Assembly: GCF_018362995.1 (NCBI RefSeq)
Contig: NZ_CP074372.1
Span: 1,550,001-1,614,000, forward strand
Direction of reading: 5' to 3'
DNA length: 64,000 nt
DNA from: Chryseobacterium indologenes
GTDB lineage: Bacteria > Bacteroidota > Bacteroidia > Flavobacteriales > Weeksellaceae
The notes under the pieces are model-generated. The model was not told the DNA's origin, searched no databases, and saw nothing but the letters and a program-made list of their open reading frames with translations. Both the position numbers and the translations under genes were made by a program. Below are positions 24,764 to 31,685 of the stretch, one piece after another (the first letter of the stretch is position 1; each line of letters opens with the position of its first letter).

Positions 24764-26191
24764 TTATACTTTAAGATCAGCTTCCAATCCTATTAAGTCT
24801 TTATTTTGATCTATAATCGGCTGTACTTCATTTTTGATGAATTCCTCCGTCTGAATCGGTGCGAAACCAATAAAGTTTTTAGGATCTAAAACTTCTTTCA
24901 GTTTTGATTTATCCAGTTTTAAAGAATCATCGTTTAAGATTCTCTCAATAAGGTCATTTTCTTTTCCTTCTTCTTTCACTTTCTTGGAAGCTTCCATAGA
25001 ATGAACTCTGATCACTTCGTGGATTTCCTGACGGTCACCACCAGCTTTTACTTCTTCCATGATAATGTATTCTGTCGCCATGAAAGGAAGTTCTTCCATA
25101 ATATGTTTGTTGATTCTGTTTGGATATACAACGATTCCGTTTAGAATGTTGTTCCAGATCAATAGAATAGCATCAACAGCTAAGAATGCCTGAGGAATGG
25201 TTAATCTCTTGTTCGCAGAGTCGTCCAATGTTCTTTCAAACCATTGTGTAGAAGCTACCATTGCAGAACTTGTTGTCAGAGACATTACATATTTTGCCAA
25301 TGCTCCGATTCTTTCGCTTCTCATCGGGTTACGTTTGTAAGCCATTGCAGATGAACCGATCTGGTTTTTCTCGAATGGTTCTTCAATTTCCTTAAGGTTT
25401 TGAAGTAAACGTAAATCGTTTGTGAATTTGTGTGCTGATTGTGCGATATTTCCTAATAAAGCAACTACTTTCGCGTCAATTTTTCTGTCGTAAGTCTGTC
25501 CGGAAACTCCGAAAACTTTATCGAAACCGAATTTTTTTGAAAGTTCTTTATCTAAGTGTTTTACTTTAGAATAATCTCCGTTGAAAAGTTCAAGGAAACT
25601 TGCAGCCGTTCCTGTAGTTCCTTTTACTCCTCTGAAACGAAGTGTTTCAAGGAAGAAATCCAATTCTTCGATGTCAAGAACCAAACTCTGTAACCAAAGT
25701 GTAGCTCTTTTTCCAACTGTTGTCAACTGAGCTGGCTGGAAGTGTGTGAATCCTAAAGTCGGAAGGTCTTTATACTGAATAGCAAAATCTGCTAAGTTTT
25801 TCATTACGTTAACCAACTTTTTCTTTAAGATTAAAAGTCCGTCACGAATCTGAATTAAGTCTGTATTGTCTCCTACAAAAGCCGAAGTAGCTCCCAGGTG
25901 AATAATTCCTTTTGCTGAAGGCGCCACATCACCGTAAGCGTGAACATGAGCCATTACATCATGACGGAATTTTTTCTCATACTCTGCTGCTTTCTCATAA
26001 TCGATGTTTTCAGCATTAGCTTTTAACTCAGCAATCTGCTCGTCTGTAATTTCAAGTCCAAGGTCTTTTTCGATTTCAGCAAGAGCTATCCAAAGCTTTC
26101 TCCAATTCTGGAATTTGTTATTATGTGAGAAGTTAAATAACATTTCTTCACTGGAGTAGCGCTCTTCCAATGGATTTTTGTAGGAATTCAT
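24764..26191 (-). CDS. purB: adenylosuccinate lyase
   Basis: 475 residues, cytoplasmic. It cleaves SAICAR and adenylosuccinate to release fumarate in purine synthesis. The fumarase/aspartase-superfamily signature is present as GSSAMAYKRNPMRSERI, with the catalytic-serine loop. TSAFVGDNTDLIQIRDGL and GFTHFQPAQLTTVGKRA are the other conserved regions. A -7 box at 26216-26223 lies 25 bases upstream of the ATG, and a hairpin follows the stop. purL lies 3.7 kb downstream on the same strand, separated by three non-purine genes. Confidence 0.97.
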   Translation of the reverse strand: MNSYKNPLEERYSSEEMLFNFSHNNKFQNWRKLWIALAEIEKDLGLEITDEQIAELKANAENIDYEKAAEYEKKFRHDVMAHVHAYGDVAPSAKGIIHLGATSAFVGDNTDLIQIRDGLLILKKKLVNVMKNLADFAIQYKDLPTLGFTHFQPAQLTTVGKRATLWLQSLVLDIEELDFFLETLRFRGVKGTTGTAASFLELFNGDYSKVKHLDKELSKKFGFDKVFGVSGQTYDRKIDAKVVALLGNIAQSAHKFTNDLRLLQNLKEIEEPFEKNQIGSSAMAYKRNPMRSERIGALAKYVMSLTTSSAMVASTQWFERTLDDSANKRLTIPQAFLAVDAILLIWNNILNGIVVYPNRINKHIMEELPFMATEYIIMEEVKAGGDRQEIHEVIRVHSMEASKKVKEEGKENDLIERILNDDSLKLDKSKLKEVLDPKNFIGFAPIQTEEFIKNEVQPIIDQNKDLIGLEADLKV

Positions 26192-26215
26192 TCGTTCTTT
26201 TACTTTTTAGATGTA

Positions 26216-26223
26216 CAAAAATA
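26216..26223 (-). promoter_or_regulatory. -7 promoter element for purB
   Basis: The minus strand reads TATTTTTG, an exact TAnnTTTG match, with the start codon 24 bases further on. Confidence 0.4.
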
Positions 26224-26292
26224 CGGTTTTTCGGTGAGAGATAAAAATCCTGCTTTTATGATTTTTCAACCCTATTGCGAATCAGATAAAGA

Positions 26293-26500
26293 TTTCATTT
26301 ATACTTTTACCTTGAAGCAAAAGTATACAAAAGTTCAAGACGGGAATCATCCACTAAAAATTTAAATGTACTCCTAAGATTTCCAAACTCGCATGGATCA
26401 TCTGGTTCTGCTTCGGTTCTGAATAAGTCCCATGCTCAGACAGTAGAAATTTTTTAACGGATTACATTCAAAATTTCTTAACGCTACTGATTCCTAAGTC
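26293..26500 (-). repeat. 208-bp direct repeat, copy 1
   Basis: Aligns without gaps to 26765-26972, differing at roughly 15-20 positions. It begins with the palindromic segment TATACTTTTA-N8-CAAAAGTATA (one mismatch in the left arm) and ends CTACTGATTCCTAAGTC. It lies between purB and the small membrane-protein gene at 26573. Confidence 0.9.
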
Positions 26501-26572
26501 AGACATTAATAAGTAACATACTACTTTTTAATACTATAAAATAATACGTTAAACTTTAATGAAAAAGAATAA

Positions 26573-26770
26573 TTAGTTGCTGAATCTTTTCTTTTTAATA
26601 TATCTCAGACAAAAATATAAAACCATAGAAATTAAAATTGCAATTATGATCTTAAAGTATATGTGAAGAGAAATGTTATGACTGCTGGCTAATACCATTA
26701 ATAAATAAAAGACACAGATTAAAAAAGAAGTAAAACAAATAATTTGTAAAATATTTAATATAATTTTCAT
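26573..26770 (-). CDS. small two-helix membrane protein
   Basis: 65 residues made almost wholly of two hydrophobic segments (about 4-30 and 37-57) with a basic C-terminus (RYIKKKRFSN). No family is recognised. The start codon lies at the edge of repeat copy 2, whose -7 box (26790-26797) is 20 bases upstream, so the repeat supplies its promoter. Size and topology resemble small immunity or toxin-like membrane proteins, but that is only a resemblance; it could also be a fortuitous AT-rich ORF. Confidence 0.55.
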   Translation of the reverse strand: MKIILNILQIICFTSFLICVFYLLMVLASSHNISLHIYFKIIIAILISMVLYFCLRYIKKKRFSN

Positions 26771-26972
26771 TTATACTTTTGTCTTGAAACAAAAGTATAC
26801 AAAAATTCAAGACTGGAATCATCCGCTAAAAATTTAAATCTACTCCTAAAATTTCCAAACTCCCATGGATCATTTGATTCTGCTTCGGTTCTGAATAAGT
26901 CGCATGCTCAGACAGTGGAAATTTTTTAACGGATTACATTCAAATTTTCTTAACGCTACTGATTCCTAAGTC
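26765..26972 (-). repeat. 208-bp direct repeat, copy 2
   Basis: Gap-free match to 26293-26500. Here the leading palindrome TATACTTTTG-N8-CAAAAGTATA is perfect (10-bp arms), and each arm contains a TAnnTTTG -7 box, one per strand. The left edge overlaps the ATG of the 65-residue membrane protein. Confidence 0.92.
26790..26797 (-). promoter_or_regulatory. -7 promoter element carried by repeat copy 2
   Basis: The minus strand reads TACTTTTG, an exact TAnnTTTG match 19 bases before the small membrane-protein ATG. The mirror-image box on the plus strand is at 26773-26781. Confidence 0.45.
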
Positions 26973-27012
26973 GATTGATAAACTGCATATCATATTCAAC
27001 CTTATTCCAACT

Positions 27013-27333
27013 CTAGCATTGAATTGTTATCATTATAAAAGCCAGAAAAGTTCCTAAAACAGTTATACCTATTCCCAATATATTCAATAATAACATTATG
27101 AATTTGTCACTTAAGTTAAAAAAAAATGTTGCAACTGCGGGAATGATAAAAATATTTGAAATCATTAGCAGGATAGAAAAATTTAATCCTCCTTGAAACG
27201 GAGAAAATCCTTTTTTAATAATGTATATATTGGTTAACAGTGTCAGTATATTTAAAATAATGATACTAACAGCTAGTATATAATTTATTCTTGATCGCAC
27301 AAAAGTTCTATAATTAGGACTACAAAATAACAT
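27013..27333 (-). CDS. small four-helix membrane protein
   Basis: 106 residues with about three to four hydrophobic segments (IILAVSIIILNILTLL region, FSILLMISNIFIIPAVATFFF, and the C-terminal LLLNILGIGITVLGTFLAFIM). No family is recognised. It lies between repeat copy 2 and a third repeat fragment that carries two -7 boxes 28 and 38 bases upstream. It shows no obvious similarity to the 65-residue neighbour. Function is unknown; a membrane immunity or accessory role for the nearby peptide is speculation. Confidence 0.6.
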   Translation of the reverse strand: MLFCSPNYRTFVRSRINYILAVSIIILNILTLLTNIYIIKKGFSPFQGGLNFSILLMISNIFIIPAVATFFFNLSDKFIMLLLNILGIGITVLGTFLAFIMITIQC

Positions 27334-27340
27334 TTTTTCA

Positions 27341-27390
27341 CTTATAGTTCTGCCTTAAAACAAAAGTATACAAAAGTAGTTCAAGTAGAT
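27341..27390 (-). repeat. third, partial copy of the 208-bp repeat
   Basis: Only the leading about 48 bases are present (CTTATAGTTCTGCCTTAAAA, then CAAAAGTATACAAAAG), with the left palindrome arm degraded. It lies directly upstream of the 106-residue membrane protein, in the same relative place as copy 2 to the 65-residue gene. Confidence 0.75.
27361..27378 (-). promoter_or_regulatory. two tandem -7 boxes upstream of the 106-residue membrane protein
   Basis: CAAAAGTA occurs at 27361-27368 and 27371-27378 (TACTTTTG on the minus strand), both exact TAnnTTTG matches within the partial repeat. Confidence 0.4.
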
Positions 27391-27405
27391 TAATGAAGAA
27401 GACAT

Positions 27406-27440
27406 AAAATAGGCTATCCCATTTCTAAGACAGCCTGTTT
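27406..27440 (-). terminator. terminator of the double-glycine peptide gene
   Basis: On the minus strand AAACAGGCT pairs with AGCCTATTTT (one G-T pair) 22 bases after the peptide stop codon, ending in a T-rich run. Confidence 0.6.
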
Positions 27441-27461
27441 ACATTATTTTCATGAATTAAA

Positions 27462-27602
27462 TTAATCGATAAGTCCGCAAGGTGATCCTACAGGGATACA
27501 TTTTTTTTCAAATGAGCACCAGAAGTATCCTGCAAGACACATTGGAATACCTCCCTGAACTGTTTTTAATTCTCTTTTTGAAAGTTTTCTTAGATTTTTC
27601 AT
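27462..27602 (-). CDS. double-glycine leader peptide, bacteriocin-like, four cysteines
   Basis: 46 residues, too short for most gene callers. The leader MKNLRKLSKRELKTVQGG (1-18) has the shape of a double-glycine export leader (basic start, KxLSxxELKxVxGG), as known for bacteriocin-like peptides in Flavobacteriia. The 28-residue core begins IPMCLAGYFWCSFEKKC and holds cysteines at 22, 29, 35 and 42 (spacing x6, x5, x6), consistent with two disulfides or another modification. A terminator follows the stop. A weak promoter (TATATTGG at 27667-27674) lies upstream. No C39-peptidase transporter or modification enzyme is seen in the window, so processing and export must come from elsewhere. Confidence 0.85.
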   Translation of the reverse strand: MKNLRKLSKRELKTVQGGIPMCLAGYFWCSFEKKCIPVGSPCGLID

Positions 27603-27790
27603 AGTAACGTTTTTGATTTTTCTCCTACTCTATATGCTTTTCGGATTACGCTTTAATTTGGTAGATCCAATATACAGATTTTTTGCATACAAAAACATAA
27701 CCTGTTCATTTTATATAATTTACAAAGACAATTGTTTATTAACTTTTGATGATCATTATATACATCAATAGACTTAAGACAAAATAAATC

Positions 27791-27816
27791 AAAACCTCCG
27801 CTGTTGCAGAGGTTTT
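27791..27816 (-). terminator. terminator of the RHS operon
   Basis: AAAACCTC and GAGGTTTT form an 8-bp stem with a 10-base loop, extended by near-complementary A/T-rich flanks. It lies about 46 bases after the last gene of the operon. Confidence 0.75.
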
Positions 27817-27828
27817 AATTTATTTGTA

Positions 27829-27851
27829 GGCACGAGCGAGACGCTCGTGCC
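27829..27851. repeat. GC-rich perfect palindrome
   Basis: GGCACGAGCG and CGCTCGTGCC form a perfect 10-bp stem with loop AGA. It is much more GC-rich than its surroundings and stands between the RHS lipoprotein stop and the terminator. It resembles REP-like intergenic palindromes. Confidence 0.7.
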
Positions 27852-27862
27852 AGCGGGGGATG

Positions 27863-28258
27863 TTATTTTTTGAAAATTTTCTTGTAAAAAATATTTTCAT
27901 CAGCATTTACTTCCATAATAATATCATCTTTTTGTTCATAGACAGGAAAAGAAGTAATCATCAAAAACTTTTTAGCATCCTCATTTGATAATGGCTCTTC
28001 TAATTCATTATCCTCATTATTATAAAATTTCAATAGTGTAATTCTATTGTTTTCTAAAGTCCACTGACCTTCCTCTTCGTATTTTAGTTGCAAATTTTTA
28101 TCATAAATCTTATGTATAAAAATATGATTTTTAATGATTAGCGTATCAATTACATATTCTCCTTTAAAAGAATAGCTCCCTAATATTTTTTTTTTGTTTA
28201 TAGTACAGCTCATCATAATTATTAAGCTGAATATAGAAAATACTGCTATTTTTTTCAT
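27863..28258 (-). CDS. lipoprotein overlapping the RHS gene, possible partner or immunity protein
   Basis: 131 residues. The N-terminus MKKIAVFSIFSLIIMMSCT has a lipobox with Cys at about 18. The rest has a lipocalin-like pattern of strands (GSYSFKGEYVIDTLIIKNH, EEGQWTLENNRITLLKF), similar to small flavobacterial lipoproteins of unknown function. Its ATG overlaps the stop of the RHS gene (ATGA), so the two are translationally coupled. Genes directly downstream of RHS tips are often immunity proteins; here that is inference only. Confidence 0.8.
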   Translation of the reverse strand: MKKIAVFSIFSLIIMMSCTINKKKILGSYSFKGEYVIDTLIIKNHIFIHKIYDKNLQLKYEEEGQWTLENNRITLLKFYNNEDNELEEPLSNEDAKKFLMITSFPVYEQKDDIIMEVNADENIFYKKIFKK

Positions 28259-31200
28259 TTCATCTCATTTTTCTCAACCCATAATAAATACGTTTGTTTA
28301 GTCGTGCTTTGCGGAACACCTACACCATTTGTTCTAGGAATATTTCTTGACTCATCTTTATTAAATGGATTAAGAGAATAAGATGATACAGATTTAGAAT
28401 CAAAAGCCATTATAACAACTTTATTTCCAACAGGATAAAAGCTAAAATTAGTTTTACCCATAAATTGTCCTTGCATATTAGTGTTTTCTAGACCTACACC
28501 CAGAAGTCCAAACATTCCTGAAAAAGAAGTTTTTTCGTTCATAGATGTTCCCTTAAAATAATCTACAGCAGTTTCATACATATCTGTTTCCATAAGTTCT
28601 TTTACTGCTGCATTTTCTTTTCCAACAAGTAGACTGTTTTCAGGTCCCCCACCACTAAGAAACTCATCAAATAAATTTGCCCAATTAGTAGTATTCATTC
28701 TTCGTGTATAACCTTTTAAATTTTTTGATGAATTCATCCATTGGTCATCGCCAGTTGCTCTATCAACTATTCTAGTTCTTCTATTAAATTTAGCACCACC
28801 CCCTACATAATGATAAAAGTCTATTTCATCTCCTCCTAAATCGCTAATCTGTCTAGTTTTACCTGTTTTTAAATCAACTTCGTATTCATTAGGAGGAGTA
28901 AAGTTTCTTCTAACTTCTTTTGAAATTTCACTGTCTTGTTGAATTGAAGCTTGGTTTCTAATAACTTCCTCACTCTGTCTTCCATCCGGATCAACAAATC
29001 TTATAGGATTATTATAAGCGTAAGTATATGGAGACCATCGACGAGAGTTCTCCGCCAACGGATCTACAACGCCCCAACGTCCAATGTCTGCCATATAGAA
29101 CCTTGCTCCATAATCATACATGCCTGTCTCCTGCAATTCCTTGCCATTGTACTTATATTGATACGAGGGATTTCCTGTCAATACATTATATCCTTCATGT
29201 TTCAATCCTAACGGGTAATAATTACTCTCTTCAATAATCTCTAATCCTGCTCCATTCTTAGCATAACTTAATCTTGTATTTCCCAGATGGTCCGTATAAT
29301 TATACACATACTTTCCGGTTTCAACATTAAAATATCCTTCTGCTGTCGGGAAGAACTTTAATACTGAATTCATATACTGGAAGCCATCCAGATAATCAGT
29401 GGTTTCTGTTCCGAAAACCTTTCTTACCTTCACTCCGTCTGCTCTGTAAATATAATCAGTTGCTTTGGAGTTTTGGGTAATCTTACCCGGTAAATTTAGA
29501 TAATTATATTGGATGGAGGAAATTCCTTTATCCAATTGAGTGGTCATATTTCCGTTGAGATCATAAGTAATGGTGCTTCCTGTACTTCCTGATGCTAATG
29601 GATATCCACTGATGGCATTTCCGGTTCCGATTTCTTTAAGGTAAGATAATTTATTACTTTGTTCCCCATTTTCATAATGGTATTCAAGATTGTCCATTAC
29701 TTCGGGTGCGGTATATCCCGGGAGTTGTCTTCCTCTTCTTAAAAGCGTTTTTATGTTTCCGTTAAGATCGTAAGTCAGCTGCTCATGATATTCTCCTCTT
29801 TCCAAATTCATAGCATCCCAGAAACGTCCTTCCTTAAGACGGTTAAGAGCATCATATTCATAAGAATAATTTCTCAGCACCGCGTCATTTTGGGTAATCC
29901 ATGACATTTGGGAAATGTTTCCATTATATCTTGCTGAACCTGAAAACTGGTTGTTGGGCTTATTATAACGCAGTTCGTACGCAAAAAGTTTATTCTGCAA
30001 ATTGGCAGGATCGTTAATTTTTGTCATCCAGCCCCGGATATTATATTGGTAAGCAATGGTCTGTAATGGAGAGACCGCAGCTATTCCTCCTACTTTTTTA
30101 GATTCCAGCTGGGAAAGTTCATTGTATTTATTCTGAGACAGGTATTCAACAGGATTGCTGTCGATCTGATGGGTATGAGTCAGAAGCCTGTTCTGGGAAT
30201 CATAGGTAAACTTTTCTACAATGATTTTTTCAGGATCTGTACCAAACCTTCTATGATAAGTATTAGTCTGAAGGATAACCCCGGCAAAGTCAAGCTTATT
30301 ATTAATTACAGTATAGCCTCCAAGATAATTACGACTTCTTGATCCGATATTTCTTCCCTTGGTATCATACCAGATAAAATTTCTTGTCCAATTGTCATCT
30401 TCTATATTCTTTACATAAGAAGCTGTAAGAAATCCTTTAGTGGTTTGTGCATTAGCAGGATTATCTGTAAGAAGAGGTTGGGCAAAGACATTGGTTACCG
30501 CAGGGGAGCCTGTCGGATAAGTATCATAATAATTAACCGTTAACAGCGTAGTGACAGAACCAGGATAACTGGCTGAACCATTATCATAATATACTCCTAC
30601 CCCGCTGTTGGTAAATCCTACGGTAGAGGACCTGGTTACATTATTACTCCCCTTAGCATCTGCTGATATTTGCTCTGCAGCTCTTCCTGCTGTACCATAC
30701 ACCTGGGTACTGGTATATAGGCCTGTATATGCTGTTCTTCCGAATTGGTCATACTTGGTAAAAAGCCACTGTTTTAATGCTCCCATGACAGCATCCTGGG
30801 TCATGATCAGCCTGTCCTGTTTGTCATACACCATATATTCCCAGCCTTTTCCGGGAAGTTTCTTTTCTACCAGACGGTTCCTTCCGTCATATTTATACTG
30901 GTAACATAAATCACTAAGTACGGTATTGGGATCTGCTTCTACGGAAGCTTTGGGAGGAATCACAAAAGCCAGCTGGTTATAATCATTGTAAACATAATAG
31001 GTATCTGCACTTTCTGAAGCACTGATTACTTTTCTGACCAATACCACCTGCCCCTGGCCGTTTTTAAACTCAATGGTTGAGTTGCCGTCTTCATCGGTGA
31101 CTGTATTTTTATACAGCTGTCCTACTGCATAGGAACCGGATGGGATGAGTTGGGAAGTAAAAGTGGTATAGGTAAAAGTGGCTGTATATTTTTTAACCTC

Positions 31201-31680
31201 GCCATCTGAATTGGCATCATACCCAAATTTTATAGGCTTGTTATCCCAGGCATTTCCCACTTGTTTCTGCTCCAGAATTCTGTCTAAAGGTGAGTTTTCC
31301 AAAACCTTTTCTGAATAGATCTTTTCATTGCCATAGGTGTTAGGATAAACACCCAAAGGCCCTGAATAATAGTTCCCGTTACTTGTGGAAAGTTGGGGAA
31401 CAGGAAGATAGTCCTTAACCTGTCTTCCGAAAGGGTCATATTCAATATGGGTCACAACATCTTTTCCCAAAGGTGAAGCTTGTAAGTTGATAATTTGCTT
31501 AGGTCTTCCCAATCCGTCAAAATACTGTACCGTTTCTAAGGATTTGGTAGCAGCTGTTCCATTATAATCTAAATATGTTTTGGTCTGAATATAATTTTCA
31601 TTGCTTGAAATCGTGGAAAGCTGGGCATAGGCTATATTAGATAAGAGCAAGGCTCCTATTGGTATTATAAGTTTTTTCAT
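28255..31680 (-). CDS. RHS repeat-associated core protein with variable C-terminus
   Basis: 1141 residues with a signal peptide (ending SNIAYAQ). The N-terminal part (about 28-115) is DUF6443-like (VQYFDGLGRPKQIINLQASP). YD/RHS repeats fill the middle (YEYDALNRLKEG, YDLNGNIKTLLRRG, YDLNGNMTTQLDKG). The RHS core YNGKELQETGMYDYGARFY is followed by NPIRFVDPDGR, with DPDGR at residues 897-901. After this lies a distinct 240-residue tip. It has no nuclease or ADP-ribosyl signature that I recognise, but is rich in D/E and contains GMFGLLGVGLENTNMQGQF. Secretion is probably by Sec and then T9SS or surface anchoring. It is part of a four-gene operon. Confidence 0.9.
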   Translation of the reverse strand: MKKLIIPIGALLLSNIAYAQLSTISSNENYIQTKTYLDYNGTAATKSLETVQYFDGLGRPKQIINLQASPLGKDVVTHIEYDPFGRQVKDYLPVPQLSTSNGNYYSGPLGVYPNTYGNEKIYSEKVLENSPLDRILEQKQVGNAWDNKPIKFGYDANSDGEVKKYTATFTYTTFTSQLIPSGSYAVGQLYKNTVTDEDGNSTIEFKNGQGQVVLVRKVISASESADTYYVYNDYNQLAFVIPPKASVEADPNTVLSDLCYQYKYDGRNRLVEKKLPGKGWEYMVYDKQDRLIMTQDAVMGALKQWLFTKYDQFGRTAYTGLYTSTQVYGTAGRAAEQISADAKGSNNVTRSSTVGFTNSGVGVYYDNGSASYPGSVTTLLTVNYYDTYPTGSPAVTNVFAQPLLTDNPANAQTTKGFLTASYVKNIEDDNWTRNFIWYDTKGRNIGSRSRNYLGGYTVINNKLDFAGVILQTNTYHRRFGTDPEKIIVEKFTYDSQNRLLTHTHQIDSNPVEYLSQNKYNELSQLESKKVGGIAAVSPLQTIAYQYNIRGWMTKINDPANLQNKLFAYELRYNKPNNQFSGSARYNGNISQMSWITQNDAVLRNYSYEYDALNRLKEGRFWDAMNLERGEYHEQLTYDLNGNIKTLLRRGRQLPGYTAPEVMDNLEYHYENGEQSNKLSYLKEIGTGNAISGYPLASGSTGSTITYDLNGNMTTQLDKGISSIQYNYLNLPGKITQNSKATDYIYRADGVKVRKVFGTETTDYLDGFQYMNSVLKFFPTAEGYFNVETGKYVYNYTDHLGNTRLSYAKNGAGLEIIEESNYYPLGLKHEGYNVLTGNPSYQYKYNGKELQETGMYDYGARFYMADIGRWGVVDPLAENSRRWSPYTYAYNNPIRFVDPDGRQSEEVIRNQASIQQDSEISKEVRRNFTPPNEYEVDLKTGKTRQISDLGGDEIDFYHYVGGGAKFNRRTRIVDRATGDDQWMNSSKNLKGYTRRMNTTNWANLFDEFLSGGGPENSLLVGKENAAVKELMETDMYETAVDYFKGTSMNEKTSFSGMFGLLGVGLENTNMQGQFMGKTNFSFYPVGNKVVIMAFDSKSVSSYSLNPFNKDESRNIPRTNGVGVPQSTTKQTYLLWVEKNEMK

Positions 31681-31685
31681 CAGTT

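Larger units (their letters stand above)
26192..26572. other. 381-base gap containing the first 208-bp repeat
   Basis: Holds the purB promoter and, from 26293 to 26500, the first copy of a large direct repeat. No ORF of note lies inside it, and the remaining 70 bases are AT-rich. Confidence 0.6.

Noticed and set aside
26293..26972. CRISPR-like array
   Set aside because: Only two long repeats and a fragment, separated by different-sized coding spacers; unit length and spacing do not fit CRISPR, and no cas genes are present.
30608..30904. 98-codon plus-strand ORF in the RHS gene
   Set aside because: Opposite strand of a well-supported RHS frame with YD repeats; no independent evidence.
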